The position numbers were made by a program, and so were the translations under genes. This document shows, piece by piece, positions 35,735 to 45,113 of a stretch of DNA of 64,000 nucleotides. The DNA comes from Bacillota bacterium. GTDB taxonomy: Bacteria; Bacillota; Clostridia; Oscillospirales; Acutalibacteraceae. The stretch covers positions 1 to 64,000 of the forward strand of contig JAEZCC010000045.1 in assembly GCA_023412715.1 (NCBI GenBank), read 5' to 3'. Each line of letters starts with the position of its first letter. Position 1 is the first letter of the stretch. Below the pieces are notes generated by a model, which saw only the letters and a program-made list of their open reading frames with translations, was not told where the DNA came from and ran no database searches.

Positions 35735-36286
35735 ATGAAAGGCAACGACAGTGGATTTTCCCTCATAGAGCTTCTGGCCGCAACGGCGATCCTGGGCATC
35801 CTCGCCGTCGCGGAGATGACGTTCATGTCCACCGGGGCCAATCTCTACCGGTCCGTCTTCGGCAACGTCAGCCTGCAGGTGGAGTCCCAGACGACGATGA
35901 ACCAGCTGGAGGACGCCGTCATCAACTGCAACGGCTACCTCTGCTTTGAAGACGGCGAGCTGCGGGTCGTCAACACGGCGGCCGCACAGAACACGGAGGC
36001 CGTCTACCGCCTGGCGGCGGACAAAAAAGGAATCGACTATTCCCGGTATACCTTCACGGGCGGCGCGGAGGACGCTTCCCCGACGGAAAACGTCCTGATG
36101 TCTTCGCATGTGGAGAGCCTGCGGATCACGCCCGCAACCGACTCCGGCGGCAATATCACCTCAGTGAAAATTTCCGCCACGTTTTCGCGGCAGGGCGTCA
36201 CCTGCTCCGCCGATCAGATCGTATCGCCGCGGAACCGGCCGAAGGACGCCAGGAAGGCGGAACTGACCGCACTGGGGTATCGGTAA
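35735..36286 (+). CDS. Minor prepilin, PilW/GspJ-like
   Basis: 183 residues with a short leader (MKGNDSG) and FSLIELLAATAILGILAVAE with Glu5. A globular half follows with GNVSLQVESQTTMNQLEDAVINCNG, a pattern common in PilW/GspJ-type minor pilins. It starts 5 bases after the previous stop and 34 bases before the giant secreted-protein gene. The sub-family label is tentative; that it is a prepilin is clear. Confidence 0.86.
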   Translation: MKGNDSGFSLIELLAATAILGILAVAEMTFMSTGANLYRSVFGNVSLQVESQTTMNQLEDAVINCNGYLCFEDGELRVVNTAAAQNTEAVYRLAADKKGIDYSRYTFTGGAEDASPTENVLMSSHVESLRITPATDSGGNITSVKISATFSRQGVTCSADQIVSPRNRPKDARKAELTALGYR

Positions 36287-36320
36287 AGGCCCCGCAAATC
36301 CCGAAAGGAGGAACTCCGGA

Positions 36321-39300
36321 ATGAAAGGACACAAAAGCAGGCTGAGGCGCGGAATCTCCGCCGTGGTATGCGTTCTGCTCTCTGTAACGATCGGGCTTTT
36401 TTCGTCGGGCGGCGTGCTCGCCATCACCTCCCTGCCGCATATCGAAGAAATCGTCTCCAATTCCGGCAGCTTCAACATTCTGGAGATCGTCCCCAAAGAC
36501 GGAAGCGGCAGCATCGGCTATTATGCGGCCGGGCAGGAACCGCTGAAGGACTTTTACGATCTGCTGGCGGGCAAAACGGACCAGAACAGCCGCGCGCAAG
36601 CCGCCCACAAGGTTTTCACGGACCTGCAAAACCGCGGGCTGCTGGGTGACGGCGCGGATACTCCGCTGAAAAGATCCGGCGACGAATACACGGAGAAAAA
36701 GCCGTGGGAGCTGTCTTCCGGCGAAAGCTCCGCCATGACGAAGCTGACGCTGAAAACGCCGGCGCAGGCCACGGCCACCGGCACGTTCCAAAATTCCTCC
36801 GCGGGCGATTACGACAAATGGATGAACCTCGCGGTCGGCAGCCAGGATGCCGACCAGGTGCAGAAGATCAATTCTTTCCAATACGCCTCCGCCGACCCCG
36901 GCGCCCCGGCGGGAACCTGCTATTACTACAGCCCCGCCTTCACCCCGCTGGCCAGGAACGCGTCTCTCCCGGACTGCACGGCGGTCTATGAGAATGCCGG
37001 CGACGGCACCTTCAGCTATGTGGGCTCCTGGGGCAGCGGCCTGACGCTCGACACGAGCGTCACTTACTACACCGTGAGCGACACCGGCCAGCCCTACGCA
37101 AGCTGGGATGCGGCGCATCCCTATGCGGCCGCTTCCGGCGACTTCACGCAGGTCGACAAGGGCCGGGGCTATTTCACCCTCGCCGGCTATACCTACGCGG
37201 GGGCCGGAGCCGGGCATTACTCCTTTGCGCCTTCGCCGGACGGCCCCGACAGCGCCGTGATCCGGTACGACACGATCTGGTTCTCCCTCGGCTGCCGCAA
37301 CAGCGACTGGTTCGTGAAATACGTCTTCGACCAGGTGGACACGACCAGCGGAGATCTGACGGACGCCGGCAGCAGGATGGCGGTCAAGGTTAAATCCGAA
37401 ACTCCCGGCGAGGTCACGGCGTCCGACGTGCAAAGCGCCCAGCTGATTGTGCTTTCCGCAGGGTTCGACCGCTCCACCGGCGGAAACCTCGCCGCCTCTT
37501 ACGGCGCCGGCAACGATATCGACGGCAAAGGCTCGGGGAACGTGTACGACGCGATTGCTGACGCGGACACCGCCAAAGCGCCGATCGCAGTCGACAGCGC
37601 GCTTGTCTCGGGCGCCGCCGGCACCAACATCGCTTCGCTTGCAAAAGAGCTGAAAGGCGAACACACCGGTAACAGCTTTGTCGGCGGAAACCGGTACTTC
37701 TTCACCGGGGCGCTCGCGACGAAGGCCTTCAAAGATCCGCTTCCGGACGGCGATACCGCGGGATTTTCCGATGTTCTCGCGGAAATCGAGAACGAGAATT
37801 TTCTGCGCCGGAAGGACGATCCGGATACGCAGGATCTTCTGCCGGCCGATGTCACGATGGCGAATTCCATCCGGTATATCGTCAATTACGCGGGGCAGCG
37901 CACAATCGGCGCAAAGAAAAAACTCACGGTGCTCGACCTGGAGCCCGGGCGCGGGTCGGACCAGTCCGACGCCTCCGCCCAGAAGGCCGACAAGGTCTGG
38001 GAATGGCTCGGCGGCGAAGACAGCGGGATCAAAAGCAGCGACATCAAGATCGTTACCATGTCGACCTCGGAGTTCATCGGCAAAATCGACGATCTCGTCG
38101 AAACCTATGACATGATCTACGTCGGCTCCGACCTGACGGGCTTCAACACGACCGGCGCCAATTACACCGGCACCACCGTCTACAACGACTCAGAGATGGA
38201 CGGCCTCGTCTACACCAACATCGGCGACACCTACCGCTCCAATATTCTGCTCTCCGGTCTGCTGGACCGGGATTACTACGCGGACCGGACGTGGACGTAC
38301 AACGGCAAGCAATACCCGTACATTGATGACACCCAGGACTCCGATGCGACCAAATTCCGCTTCTCCGGGAACGACCTGACGCAGTCCAAGGCCGGCGAGC
38401 TGGAGGACTTCGCCAAATCCGGATACCCGGTCGTCGTTTCCGACAATCTTTTATCGAATACATGCAGCTTCGGGGCTTCGGTCTCCGCCTCAAAGGCCAG
38501 CCGGATCGCGGCGAACGAAAAAGTCGTGCTGACCGCCTCCGTCGCAGGAATCATCGGCAGCCTGCCTGCGGACCGGGCTTACCAATGGTATAAAGGCGGC
38601 AGCGCAATCGGGGGCGCGATGGGTTCCACCTGCAGCGTCACCGCGGAGGACGCTGCGGTGGGCGGCTATTCCTGCAAAGTGACCATAGGCGGCGCGACCG
38701 CCGCAAGCGGGACCATCACACTCAGCAAAGGACGGCATTCTTCCTATTCCTTTAGCGGCGGCGGAGCGGGCGACCCCGCTTTCTATACTCCGGGCGGCGG
38801 GCTTGCCATCAGCACCGCACGCGTCGACCGCGCTTCCCGCATGTATTCGGCGCTCTCTTCCATCTCAGCGCTGAATTCCGGCGGCAGTCCCAAGTACAAT
38901 AACGTCATGTCGGCTTCCGCCGCACAGACGAACCCGGAAACGCTCCGCAGGTACGCCAACCTTTCGAAGCCCCAGATCGAATGGGTGCCGCCGGCAAAGC
39001 CGCCTTTCAGCGACTCCGCCGCCGAAGGCTACCCGACGGAATACTCCATGGATCAGAACGGCGGTATCACGAGCCTTGCAAAGGAAAGCGACGGGAACTA
39101 TTACCTGCGCTATTCCTTCTCGATCAGCAACGAGACCGACGCGACGCCGGAAACGACCGCCTACGACTGCCGGCTCTTCCTCGACCTGAACGCCGACGGG
39201 CTGTACAAAGCGAACGAGCAGATCACCGACATCGTGATCCGTGACTCCGGCGGGCATCTGATCTCCCCGGCCAGGGCCGGAAACAACACCTACCGGTACG

Positions 39301-41171
39301 CGCTGAAAGCGGGCCTCACCTATACCGTGACCCGCCAGATGCCGTCGGGTTACACCGGCGTTCTCTCGTGGAAGCTGGAGGTCGTGAAAAACGACAACGA
39401 GTATATCCACGCGTCCGCAGTCAATTACACGCACATCGCCGTGCCGGACACGGCCAAAACAAACCTCAACGTGCTGCAGATCATGGCCGACGACAGGAAA
39501 GGCATGGATCTTACCACAAATCCCACCTATCAGAAGCTTTTCCCACAGGTGAAGGACTTCAACATCCATATCGACACAATCACGGCGGACACGCTCGATC
39601 ACCCCGACAAATGGATCAATGATACCGACAAAACGGGCAGCGGCACCAAGTATGGCGATCTTCCCGGCTTCCTCAATTCCTACAACATGCTGATTCTCGG
39701 CTTCAACGACGAGTACCAGGAATTGAGCCCGGCCTCCGCGCAGGCCGTCGTCAACTACATCGGCACGGGGAAGGCCGTCCTGTTCACCCACGACACCACC
39801 TCCCTGTCCAATATCCAGAAAGCGTATCAGTCCTCCAACAGTATCGCGACCGCTGTCGCCGCAAAGGACAGTTGGTATTACAAGAAAGGGGACGTCACTT
39901 CCTCGAAGCCGGCGTCTTCCGGCAATCCGGATTACTGGGGCTATTATTTCAACACCCTCCTGCGCGACGCGGTCAAGCTGGACCGGTACGGCGTCACGAA
40001 CAAGACCTACGGCGTCTCCCGGTATTCCACTGTGAATACCTCTTACCACAAAGCCGCCAGCGGCCCGGTCGCCGCCGGTCCGCTCGACCTGACGAACGCA
40101 GAGCTGCTGAACGGCATCAAAGCCGCCGGCTACACCATCGCCTACCAGCCGGACGGCTCCGCGTCCCCCTCCTCTCCTCTTCAGGCGGCCGGCGAGACAC
40201 AGGGCTTCACCAACTACTCGCTGGTCCGGTGGCCCGACACCGGCAGCCAGTCGGCATACAGGGCGACAACCAGCACGTACGGCAAAGGGCGTGAGACCAC
40301 CACCGTCTCGCAGGTCAACAAGGGGCAGATCACGACGTATCCCTTCAACGTGAACACCGCGGACTTCGGCGGCTCGGCGGGCGGCGGAAACTATATGACG
40401 GTCAGCAATACCCACGAGCAGTATTACCAGCTCAACCTCAACTCGGACAAAATCGTCGTGTGGTACTGCCTCTCGAACGGCAGCAACGGAAATGCGGCCA
40501 CGGACTACTACGCTCCCCTTCCGAACGACGTCGTCAACTCCTACTATATTTTCAGCTGCGGCAACGTCACCTATTCGGGCGCCGGCCACAGCGGCGGCAG
40601 CGTCACGGACTCCGAAGCCAAGCTGTTCATCAACACGATGATCGCGTCTTACCGATCCGCAGGGGAAAAGCCCGCGGCAAGCTTCACGAACGACGCTTCC
40701 GGCGACGGGGCCGCCCAGTGTTTCTTCCTGACGTCGGACTATAACGCGGCGGCCTCGCCGAACGGGACCAAAACCCTGACTCCTTCGGGCGAGGCGCTCA
40801 ATGCGGCCTCAAAAATCTACTTCAAGATCACCGACCCGTCGCTGCAGGAAAACAAGGATCTCGCCCTGACCTTCTATTACAGGACGTTGGATGCAAAGAC
40901 CGGCGGCGAAAGCGCGGCCCGGACCTTCAAAACCGCTCCGGCCGTTTACAATGCCGATACCAGCGACGCGGCCGCTTCCTATTCCGGCGGCCTTGTCTAC
41001 GACATCCAGCTGCCGGACGAGATTCAGAACGCTCTGAAGGATTCAGGCAGCTCCGCGGTAAATCTTTACGTTCATGTCTATTACAAAACCGATCCGTCCG
41101 GTTCCGATCCAGACCCGGGTAAAGACGCAAAAATACAGATCCGGCAGATCGGGCTGTTCTCGCTGGGATGA
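36321..41171 (+). CDS. Giant secreted protein with a calcium loop, candidate pilus-tip protein
   Basis: 1616 residues, ATG behind AAAGGAGG. Residues 1-34 form a Sec signal peptide ending VLA. There is no LPXTG, lipobox or C-terminal anchor. Three segments beginning with a strand such as FNILEIVP (49), LTVLDLEPG (535) or LNVLQIMAD (1046) and continuing to YDMIYVG or YNMLILG look like repeated Rossmann/glutaminase-like folds. It resembles proteins I recall as DUF5057; tentative. Residues about 725-805 look like an Ig-like domain (YQWYKGG, GGYSCKVTIGG). DLNADGLYKANE at 955-966 is a canonical 12-residue EF-hand-type calcium loop. It ends the pilus operon after four minor pilins, the place PilY1 occupies elsewhere. 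Function is inference. Confidence 0.75.
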   Translation: MKGHKSRLRRGISAVVCVLLSVTIGLFSSGGVLAITSLPHIEEIVSNSGSFNILEIVPKDGSGSIGYYAAGQEPLKDFYDLLAGKTDQNSRAQAAHKVFTDLQNRGLLGDGADTPLKRSGDEYTEKKPWELSSGESSAMTKLTLKTPAQATATGTFQNSSAGDYDKWMNLAVGSQDADQVQKINSFQYASADPGAPAGTCYYYSPAFTPLARNASLPDCTAVYENAGDGTFSYVGSWGSGLTLDTSVTYYTVSDTGQPYASWDAAHPYAAASGDFTQVDKGRGYFTLAGYTYAGAGAGHYSFAPSPDGPDSAVIRYDTIWFSLGCRNSDWFVKYVFDQVDTTSGDLTDAGSRMAVKVKSETPGEVTASDVQSAQLIVLSAGFDRSTGGNLAASYGAGNDIDGKGSGNVYDAIADADTAKAPIAVDSALVSGAAGTNIASLAKELKGEHTGNSFVGGNRYFFTGALATKAFKDPLPDGDTAGFSDVLAEIENENFLRRKDDPDTQDLLPADVTMANSIRYIVNYAGQRTIGAKKKLTVLDLEPGRGSDQSDASAQKADKVWEWLGGEDSGIKSSDIKIVTMSTSEFIGKIDDLVETYDMIYVGSDLTGFNTTGANYTGTTVYNDSEMDGLVYTNIGDTYRSNILLSGLLDRDYYADRTWTYNGKQYPYIDDTQDSDATKFRFSGNDLTQSKAGELEDFAKSGYPVVVSDNLLSNTCSFGASVSASKASRIAANEKVVLTASVAGIIGSLPADRAYQWYKGGSAIGGAMGSTCSVTAEDAAVGGYSCKVTIGGATAASGTITLSKGRHSSYSFSGGGAGDPAFYTPGGGLAISTARVDRASRMYSALSSISALNSGGSPKYNNVMSASAAQTNPETLRRYANLSKPQIEWVPPAKPPFSDSAAEGYPTEYSMDQNGGITSLAKESDGNYYLRYSFSISNETDATPETTAYDCRLFLDLNADGLYKANEQITDIVIRDSGGHLISPARAGNNTYRYALKAGLTYTVTRQMPSGYTGVLSWKLEVVKNDNEYIHASAVNYTHIAVPDTAKTNLNVLQIMADDRKGMDLTTNPTYQKLFPQVKDFNIHIDTITADTLDHPDKWINDTDKTGSGTKYGDLPGFLNSYNMLILGFNDEYQELSPASAQAVVNYIGTGKAVLFTHDTTSLSNIQKAYQSSNSIATAVAAKDSWYYKKGDVTSSKPASSGNPDYWGYYFNTLLRDAVKLDRYGVTNKTYGVSRYSTVNTSYHKAASGPVAAGPLDLTNAELLNGIKAAGYTIAYQPDGSASPSSPLQAAGETQGFTNYSLVRWPDTGSQSAYRATTSTYGKGRETTTVSQVNKGQITTYPFNVNTADFGGSAGGGNYMTVSNTHEQYYQLNLNSDKIVVWYCLSNGSNGNAATDYYAPLPNDVVNSYYIFSCGNVTYSGAGHSGGSVTDSEAKLFINTMIASYRSAGEKPAASFTNDASGDGAAQCFFLTSDYNAAASPNGTKTLTPSGEALNAASKIYFKITDPSLQENKDLALTFYYRTLDAKTGGESAARTFKTAPAVYNADTSDAAASYSGGLVYDIQLPDEIQNALKDSGSSAVNLYVHVYYKTDPSGSDPDPGKDAKIQIRQIGLFSLG

Positions 41172-41216
41172 TTCTGCGCCCGGCAGGTCCGGGCCCATCC
41201 GCCAAAACGGAAAGCG

Positions 41217-41251
41217 GGACCCCGCCGGCCGCCAGAGAGCCTGCGGGGTCC
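41217..41251. terminator. Hairpin terminator between the pilus operon and the ABC exporter
   Basis: GGACCCCGC pairs with GCGGGGTCC. It is followed by TGCTTCTC on the plus strand and by CGCTTTCCGTTTT on the minus strand, so it probably serves both convergent operons. Confidence 0.65.
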
Positions 41252-41265
41252 TGCTTCTCAGACCG

Positions 41266-43008
41266 TTAAAGCGCTTTTCCGGCCGTAAACTGGCTGTTGT
41301 ACAGCTCGGCGTAATAGCCGTTCTTTTTCAGGAGCTCCTCATGGCGGCCCCGTTCCACAATGCTGCCGTGATCCATGACAAGGATGATGTCGGCGCTGCG
41401 GACCGTCGACAGCCTGTGGGCGATGACAAAGCTGGTGCGGCCGGCGGTCAGGCTGGCGAACGCCTTCTGGATTTTCATCTCGGTGTAGGTGTCGATGCTG
41501 CTGGTTGCTTCGTCTAAGATAAGAATCGGCGGGTTGACAAGCATGACGCGCGCGATGGTCAGAAGCTGCTTCTGCCCTTCCGAAAGGTTGCCGCCGTCGG
41601 ACGCGACGCGCGTGTCGTACCCGTCCTCGAGCCGGCGGATAAAGCCGTCGGCGCCCGCCTCTCCGGCGGCTTTGACGACCTCTTCCCGCGACGCTTCCGG
41701 CCTTGCGTACGCGATATTTTCGTAGACCGTGCCGTCGAACAGCCACGTTTCCTGCAGCACCATGCCGAACCGGCTGCGCAGGGACTCGCGCGTCATGTTG
41801 CGGATATCGACGCCGTCGACCAGCACCGCGCCGGAATCGACGTCGTAAAAGCGCATCAGCAGGTTGACGAGGGTCGTCTTGCCCGCGCCCGTGTGCCCCA
41901 CGATCGCCACGCTGCTGCCCGGCTCCACCAGAAGGTTGAAGTCCCGGATCAGCGGTCTTTTCGGGTCGTAGGCGAAGGAGACGCCGCGGAATTCGACCTG
42001 CCCGGTGCAAGCGCCCGGCCGGACCGCATCCCGCGGATCGGGGGGCTCCGGCTCAAGGTCGAGGAGATGGAACACGCGCTGCGCCGAAGCCGCGGCGGAC
42101 TGCATCTGCGTAATCACGTTCGTGATGTCGTTGAACGGCTTCGCAAAAATGACCGCGAAAATCAGGAAGCTGGAGATGCCGCCGGCGGTGAGGCTGCCGG
42201 AAATGGCCCAGAGGCTGCCGCACACACCCACGACGGCATACGCGACGTTGTTGACGACGCGCGTCGACGGGTTCGACAGAGAAGAGATAAACTGCGACTT
42301 CACGCCGGTCTCGTACAGCCTTGCGTTGATTTCGCGGAATTTTTCGCGGGCGCGCGGCTCATAGCGGAACGCCTTGACGACCTTCTGCCCTTCGATCATC
42401 TCTTCCGAATAGCCGTTCAGACGCCCCAGCTCTTCCGCCTGCGCCCGGAACATCGCCTGGGACTTCACGGTAATCATCCGCGCGGTGAAATAAGAGGCGG
42501 GCGCGGAGAGAATCACAATCAGCGCCATGCCCGGGTTGAGGGAAAGCATCACGGCGATTGCCCCGACAATGGTCGCAACCCCTTGCAGCAGGCTGACGGA
42601 TCCCTGCAGCAGGCCATCCGTGATGATGTCCACGTCGTTGACAAAGCGGCTGATCGTGTCACCGTGGGGAGTTCTGTCGAAGAAAGAAAGCGGCAGGACG
42701 GAGAGCCGGTCGAACAGCCGGCTGCGCAGCCGGTTCGCCATGCGGTAAGAGATTCCGTTCGTCATCCACGTCAGGAGCCACAGGAACAGGCTGCTGACGA
42801 AATACAGAAGCGCCAGAATGACAAGCATGTGAAAAACGACCGGGAACCGGACGGCGTGCGCCGCGGCCATGGCGTCCACGGCGCGGCCGATCACGATGGG
42901 CGCGGCCAGCGTGCACGCCACGCTGACGACGGCGCACAGTGCCGAAAGAATGAATTTCACGCGGTCCCTCCCCGCAAAGCGCATCAGCCTTGCAAACGAA
43001 GATTTCAT
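41266..43008 (-). CDS. ABC exporter half-transporter with a canonical ATP site
   Basis: 580 residues. Six membrane helices (1-310) of the type I exporter fold are followed by an ATPase domain with Walker A GHTGAGKTTL near 372, signature NLSEGQKQLL and Walker B ILILDEATSSID, where the catalytic Glu is present. It is the second gene of a pair and starts within the last four bases of the first (ATGA overlap). Together they should form a heterodimeric exporter like LmrCD or BmrCD, which export drugs, lipids or peptides. The substrate is unknown. Confidence 0.92.
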   Translation of the reverse strand: MKSSFARLMRFAGRDRVKFILSALCAVVSVACTLAAPIVIGRAVDAMAAAHAVRFPVVFHMLVILALLYFVSSLFLWLLTWMTNGISYRMANRLRSRLFDRLSVLPLSFFDRTPHGDTISRFVNDVDIITDGLLQGSVSLLQGVATIVGAIAVMLSLNPGMALIVILSAPASYFTARMITVKSQAMFRAQAEELGRLNGYSEEMIEGQKVVKAFRYEPRAREKFREINARLYETGVKSQFISSLSNPSTRVVNNVAYAVVGVCGSLWAISGSLTAGGISSFLIFAVIFAKPFNDITNVITQMQSAAASAQRVFHLLDLEPEPPDPRDAVRPGACTGQVEFRGVSFAYDPKRPLIRDFNLLVEPGSSVAIVGHTGAGKTTLVNLLMRFYDVDSGAVLVDGVDIRNMTRESLRSRFGMVLQETWLFDGTVYENIAYARPEASREEVVKAAGEAGADGFIRRLEDGYDTRVASDGGNLSEGQKQLLTIARVMLVNPPILILDEATSSIDTYTEMKIQKAFASLTAGRTSFVIAHRLSTVRSADIILVMDHGSIVERGRHEELLKKNGYYAELYNSQFTAGKAL

Positions 43009-44741
43009 TGCGCCGCCTCCTCTTGCGTCAGCTGCGAGGCGCAGATGCCGCGGTAGGTTTCGCAGGAACGCATCAGCTCCCGGTGCGTGCCGGAGCCGAC
43101 GATCTTCCCGTCCTCGAACACCAGGATCATGTCGGCGTCCTTCACGACGCCGATGCGCTGCGAGACCAGCAGGACGGTCTGCCCCGGCGCAAAGCCGCGG
43201 ACGGCCTGCCGCAGGCGCGCATCCGTGAGAAAATCCAGCGCGCTGGAGGCGTCGTCCAGAATCAGAATCTCCGGCTTCGAGACCAGCGCCCTCGCGACGG
43301 TCAGGCGCTGCCGCTGGCCGCCGGAAAGGTTGACGCCGCCGCGGTCGATTGGCTCGTCGTACCCGCGCGGGAAGGCCCGGATAAACTCGTCGGCCTGCGC
43401 CGTTACGGCGGCTTCCCGCACGGCGTCGTCGGAGGCGTCCGCCCCACCCCAGCGGATATTTTCGGCGACCGTGCCGGAAAAGAGCAGGGCGCGCTGGGGG
43501 ACCATGCCGATCTTTCCGCGCAAGGCGCGCTGCGGGTACCGTGCCACGGGAACGCCGTCCACAAGGACCGTGCCGGACGTAGCGTTGTAGAACCTTGCAA
43601 TCAGGTTGACGAACGTGGATTTGCCGGAGCCGGTGCCGCCGATGATGCCGACCGTCTGCCCTTTTTCAATCGCGGCGCTCACGTGCTCCAGCGCCTTTTC
43701 GCCGGTGCGGTGGTAGCCGAACGAAACGTCGCGGAATTCGACGGCGGGGGCCGCGGGGTCGGCCTGCGGCCCGCTCTGCGGCTGCGTCATGTCCGGCCGC
43801 GTGTCCAGCACCTCGTTGACGCGCGCGGCGGACGCCATCGCCTTGGTCAGCAAGATAATCAGGTTTGACATCACCATGAGCGCCAGAAGGATCTGGTTTG
43901 CGTAGTTGATGAAGGCAATCATCTGCCCCTGCGAAAACCTGCCCGCGTCAATGTTGAACGAGCCGGCCCAGAGAAGCAGGACGATGACCCAGTTGATGAC
44001 GAGGGACGTAAGCGGATTGAAAAACGAGGAAAGCCAGCCGATGGCAAGGCCGTTTTCCGTCAGATCCCCGTTCGCGCGGCGGAAGCGCTCCGTCTCGTGC
44101 CGCGTTTTGGAAAACGCGCGGATGACCCTGACCCCGGAGAGGTTCTGCTGCAGAACGCCGCCGAGCGAATCCAGCTTTTTCTGGTAGGATCGGTACAGCG
44201 GCGCGGCATGCTTCGTGATGAAATAGATGATCCCCGCAACGGCCGGTGTCGACGCCAGCAGAATCAGCCCGAGCTGATAGTCGAGGAAAAAAGACATGAT
44301 GATGGAGCCGAGAAAAATAAAAGGCGCCCGGGAGATAAGGCGGATGCTCATGGCCACCCAGAGCTGCAGCTGGTTGACGTCGTTCGTCAGGCGGTTCGTC
44401 AGCGTCTGGGTCCCGAAACGGTCGAGCTGAGAGTAAGAGAACGACAGGATGCGGTCGAACATCGCGTTGCGCAGCACGGTGCCGAACCCCTGCGAGGCGC
44501 GGGAGGCAAGCTTCTGGCAGATCAGCGCGCTGCCGTACCCGCACAGCGCGATGGCAAGCATCAGCGCCCCCATGCGCAGCACATACCCTCGGTCGTGCAG
44601 CAGGACCCCTTCGTTGATGACGGTCGCCATAATGGTGGGCAGCAGCAGTTCAAAAATAGCTTCCAGAAATTTAAAAGCAGGCCCTATGATGCATTCTTTT
44701 TTATAATCTTTCAGATATGCGGCCAGTTTCAGCAAATCCAT
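43005..44741 (-). CDS. ABC exporter half-transporter with a degenerate ATP site
   Basis: About 578 residues from the ATG at 44741, which has GAGGTG upstream; a longer frame reaches into the promoter. Six membrane helices precede an ATPase domain with Walker A GGTGSGKSTF, signature NLSGGQRQRL and Walker B ILILDDASSALD. The second Asp replaces the catalytic Glu, the hallmark of the non-hydrolysing site in heterodimeric exporters. It pairs with the gene at 41266. Confidence 0.92.
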   Translation of the reverse strand: MDLLKLAAYLKDYKKECIIGPAFKFLEAIFELLLPTIMATVINEGVLLHDRGYVLRMGALMLAIALCGYGSALICQKLASRASQGFGTVLRNAMFDRILSFSYSQLDRFGTQTLTNRLTNDVNQLQLWVAMSIRLISRAPFIFLGSIIMSFFLDYQLGLILLASTPAVAGIIYFITKHAAPLYRSYQKKLDSLGGVLQQNLSGVRVIRAFSKTRHETERFRRANGDLTENGLAIGWLSSFFNPLTSLVINWVIVLLLWAGSFNIDAGRFSQGQMIAFINYANQILLALMVMSNLIILLTKAMASAARVNEVLDTRPDMTQPQSGPQADPAAPAVEFRDVSFGYHRTGEKALEHVSAAIEKGQTVGIIGGTGSGKSTFVNLIARFYNATSGTVLVDGVPVARYPQRALRGKIGMVPQRALLFSGTVAENIRWGGADASDDAVREAAVTAQADEFIRAFPRGYDEPIDRGGVNLSGGQRQRLTVARALVSKPEILILDDASSALDFLTDARLRQAVRGFAPGQTVLLVSQRIGVVKDADMILVFEDGKIVGSGTHRELMRSCETYRGICASQLTQEEAAQ

Positions 44742-44763
44742 CACCTCAAACGTTATGGCCCTT

Positions 44764-44792
44764 ATTATACTCCGTCCGTCGTAATATGAAAA
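44764..44792 (-). promoter_or_regulatory. Promoter of the ABC exporter pair
   Basis: On the minus strand TTTTCA and a consensus TATAAT are separated by 17 bases, 23 bases before the start codon. Confidence 0.6.
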
Positions 44793-44850
44793 TACATGAG
44801 CCGGCATGATTTCTCCGGGTGCGGACATAATAAAGCCCGGGGTGATAAGC

Positions 44851-44997
44851 GTGTCTTCTTATGTGGCGCCCGAAATGCGCGACCGGTTCGAGTCGCTTTC
44901 CATCAACCTGAAAAATGAAATTCTCCGGCGCGATGTGAAAATCCGCTCCGTTCAGGACCTGATTCACTGCCTGGAGTCCATCGTCACCGGAAAATAA
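44851..44997 (+). CDS. Small protein of unknown function, 48 residues
   Basis: 48 residues from a GTG start with GGGGTGA 6 bases upstream. It begins SSYVAPEMRDRFESLS and is mostly amphipathic helix. No domain is recognised. It is divergent from the ABC exporter and is followed by a strong terminator. The ribosome site and the protein-like composition support it, but no homologue is known to me. Confidence 0.5.
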   Translation: MSSYVAPEMRDRFESLSINLKNEILRRDVKIRSVQDLIHCLESIVTGK

Positions 44998-45063
44998 AAA
45001 AACATCCGCTGAAATTCTTCCCGCGGACGCCTCTTTCCATTCGGGGAGGCGGCCGCGGTGCGC

Positions 45064-45093
45064 AAAAAAGGACGCGTCAAAGCGTCCTTTTTT
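45064..45093. terminator. Bidirectional terminator
   Basis: AAAAAAGGACGC and GCGTCCTTTTTT pair perfectly around GTCAAA, giving T runs on both strands. It separates the small gene from the convergent peptide-transporter operon. Confidence 0.9.
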
Positions 45094-45113
45094 CTGTGAT
45101 GCCGCGCCTGCGG

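Noticed and set aside
36321..41171. Sortase-anchored surface adhesin
   Set aside because: The C-terminus has no LPXTG-like motif, hydrophobic helix or basic tail.
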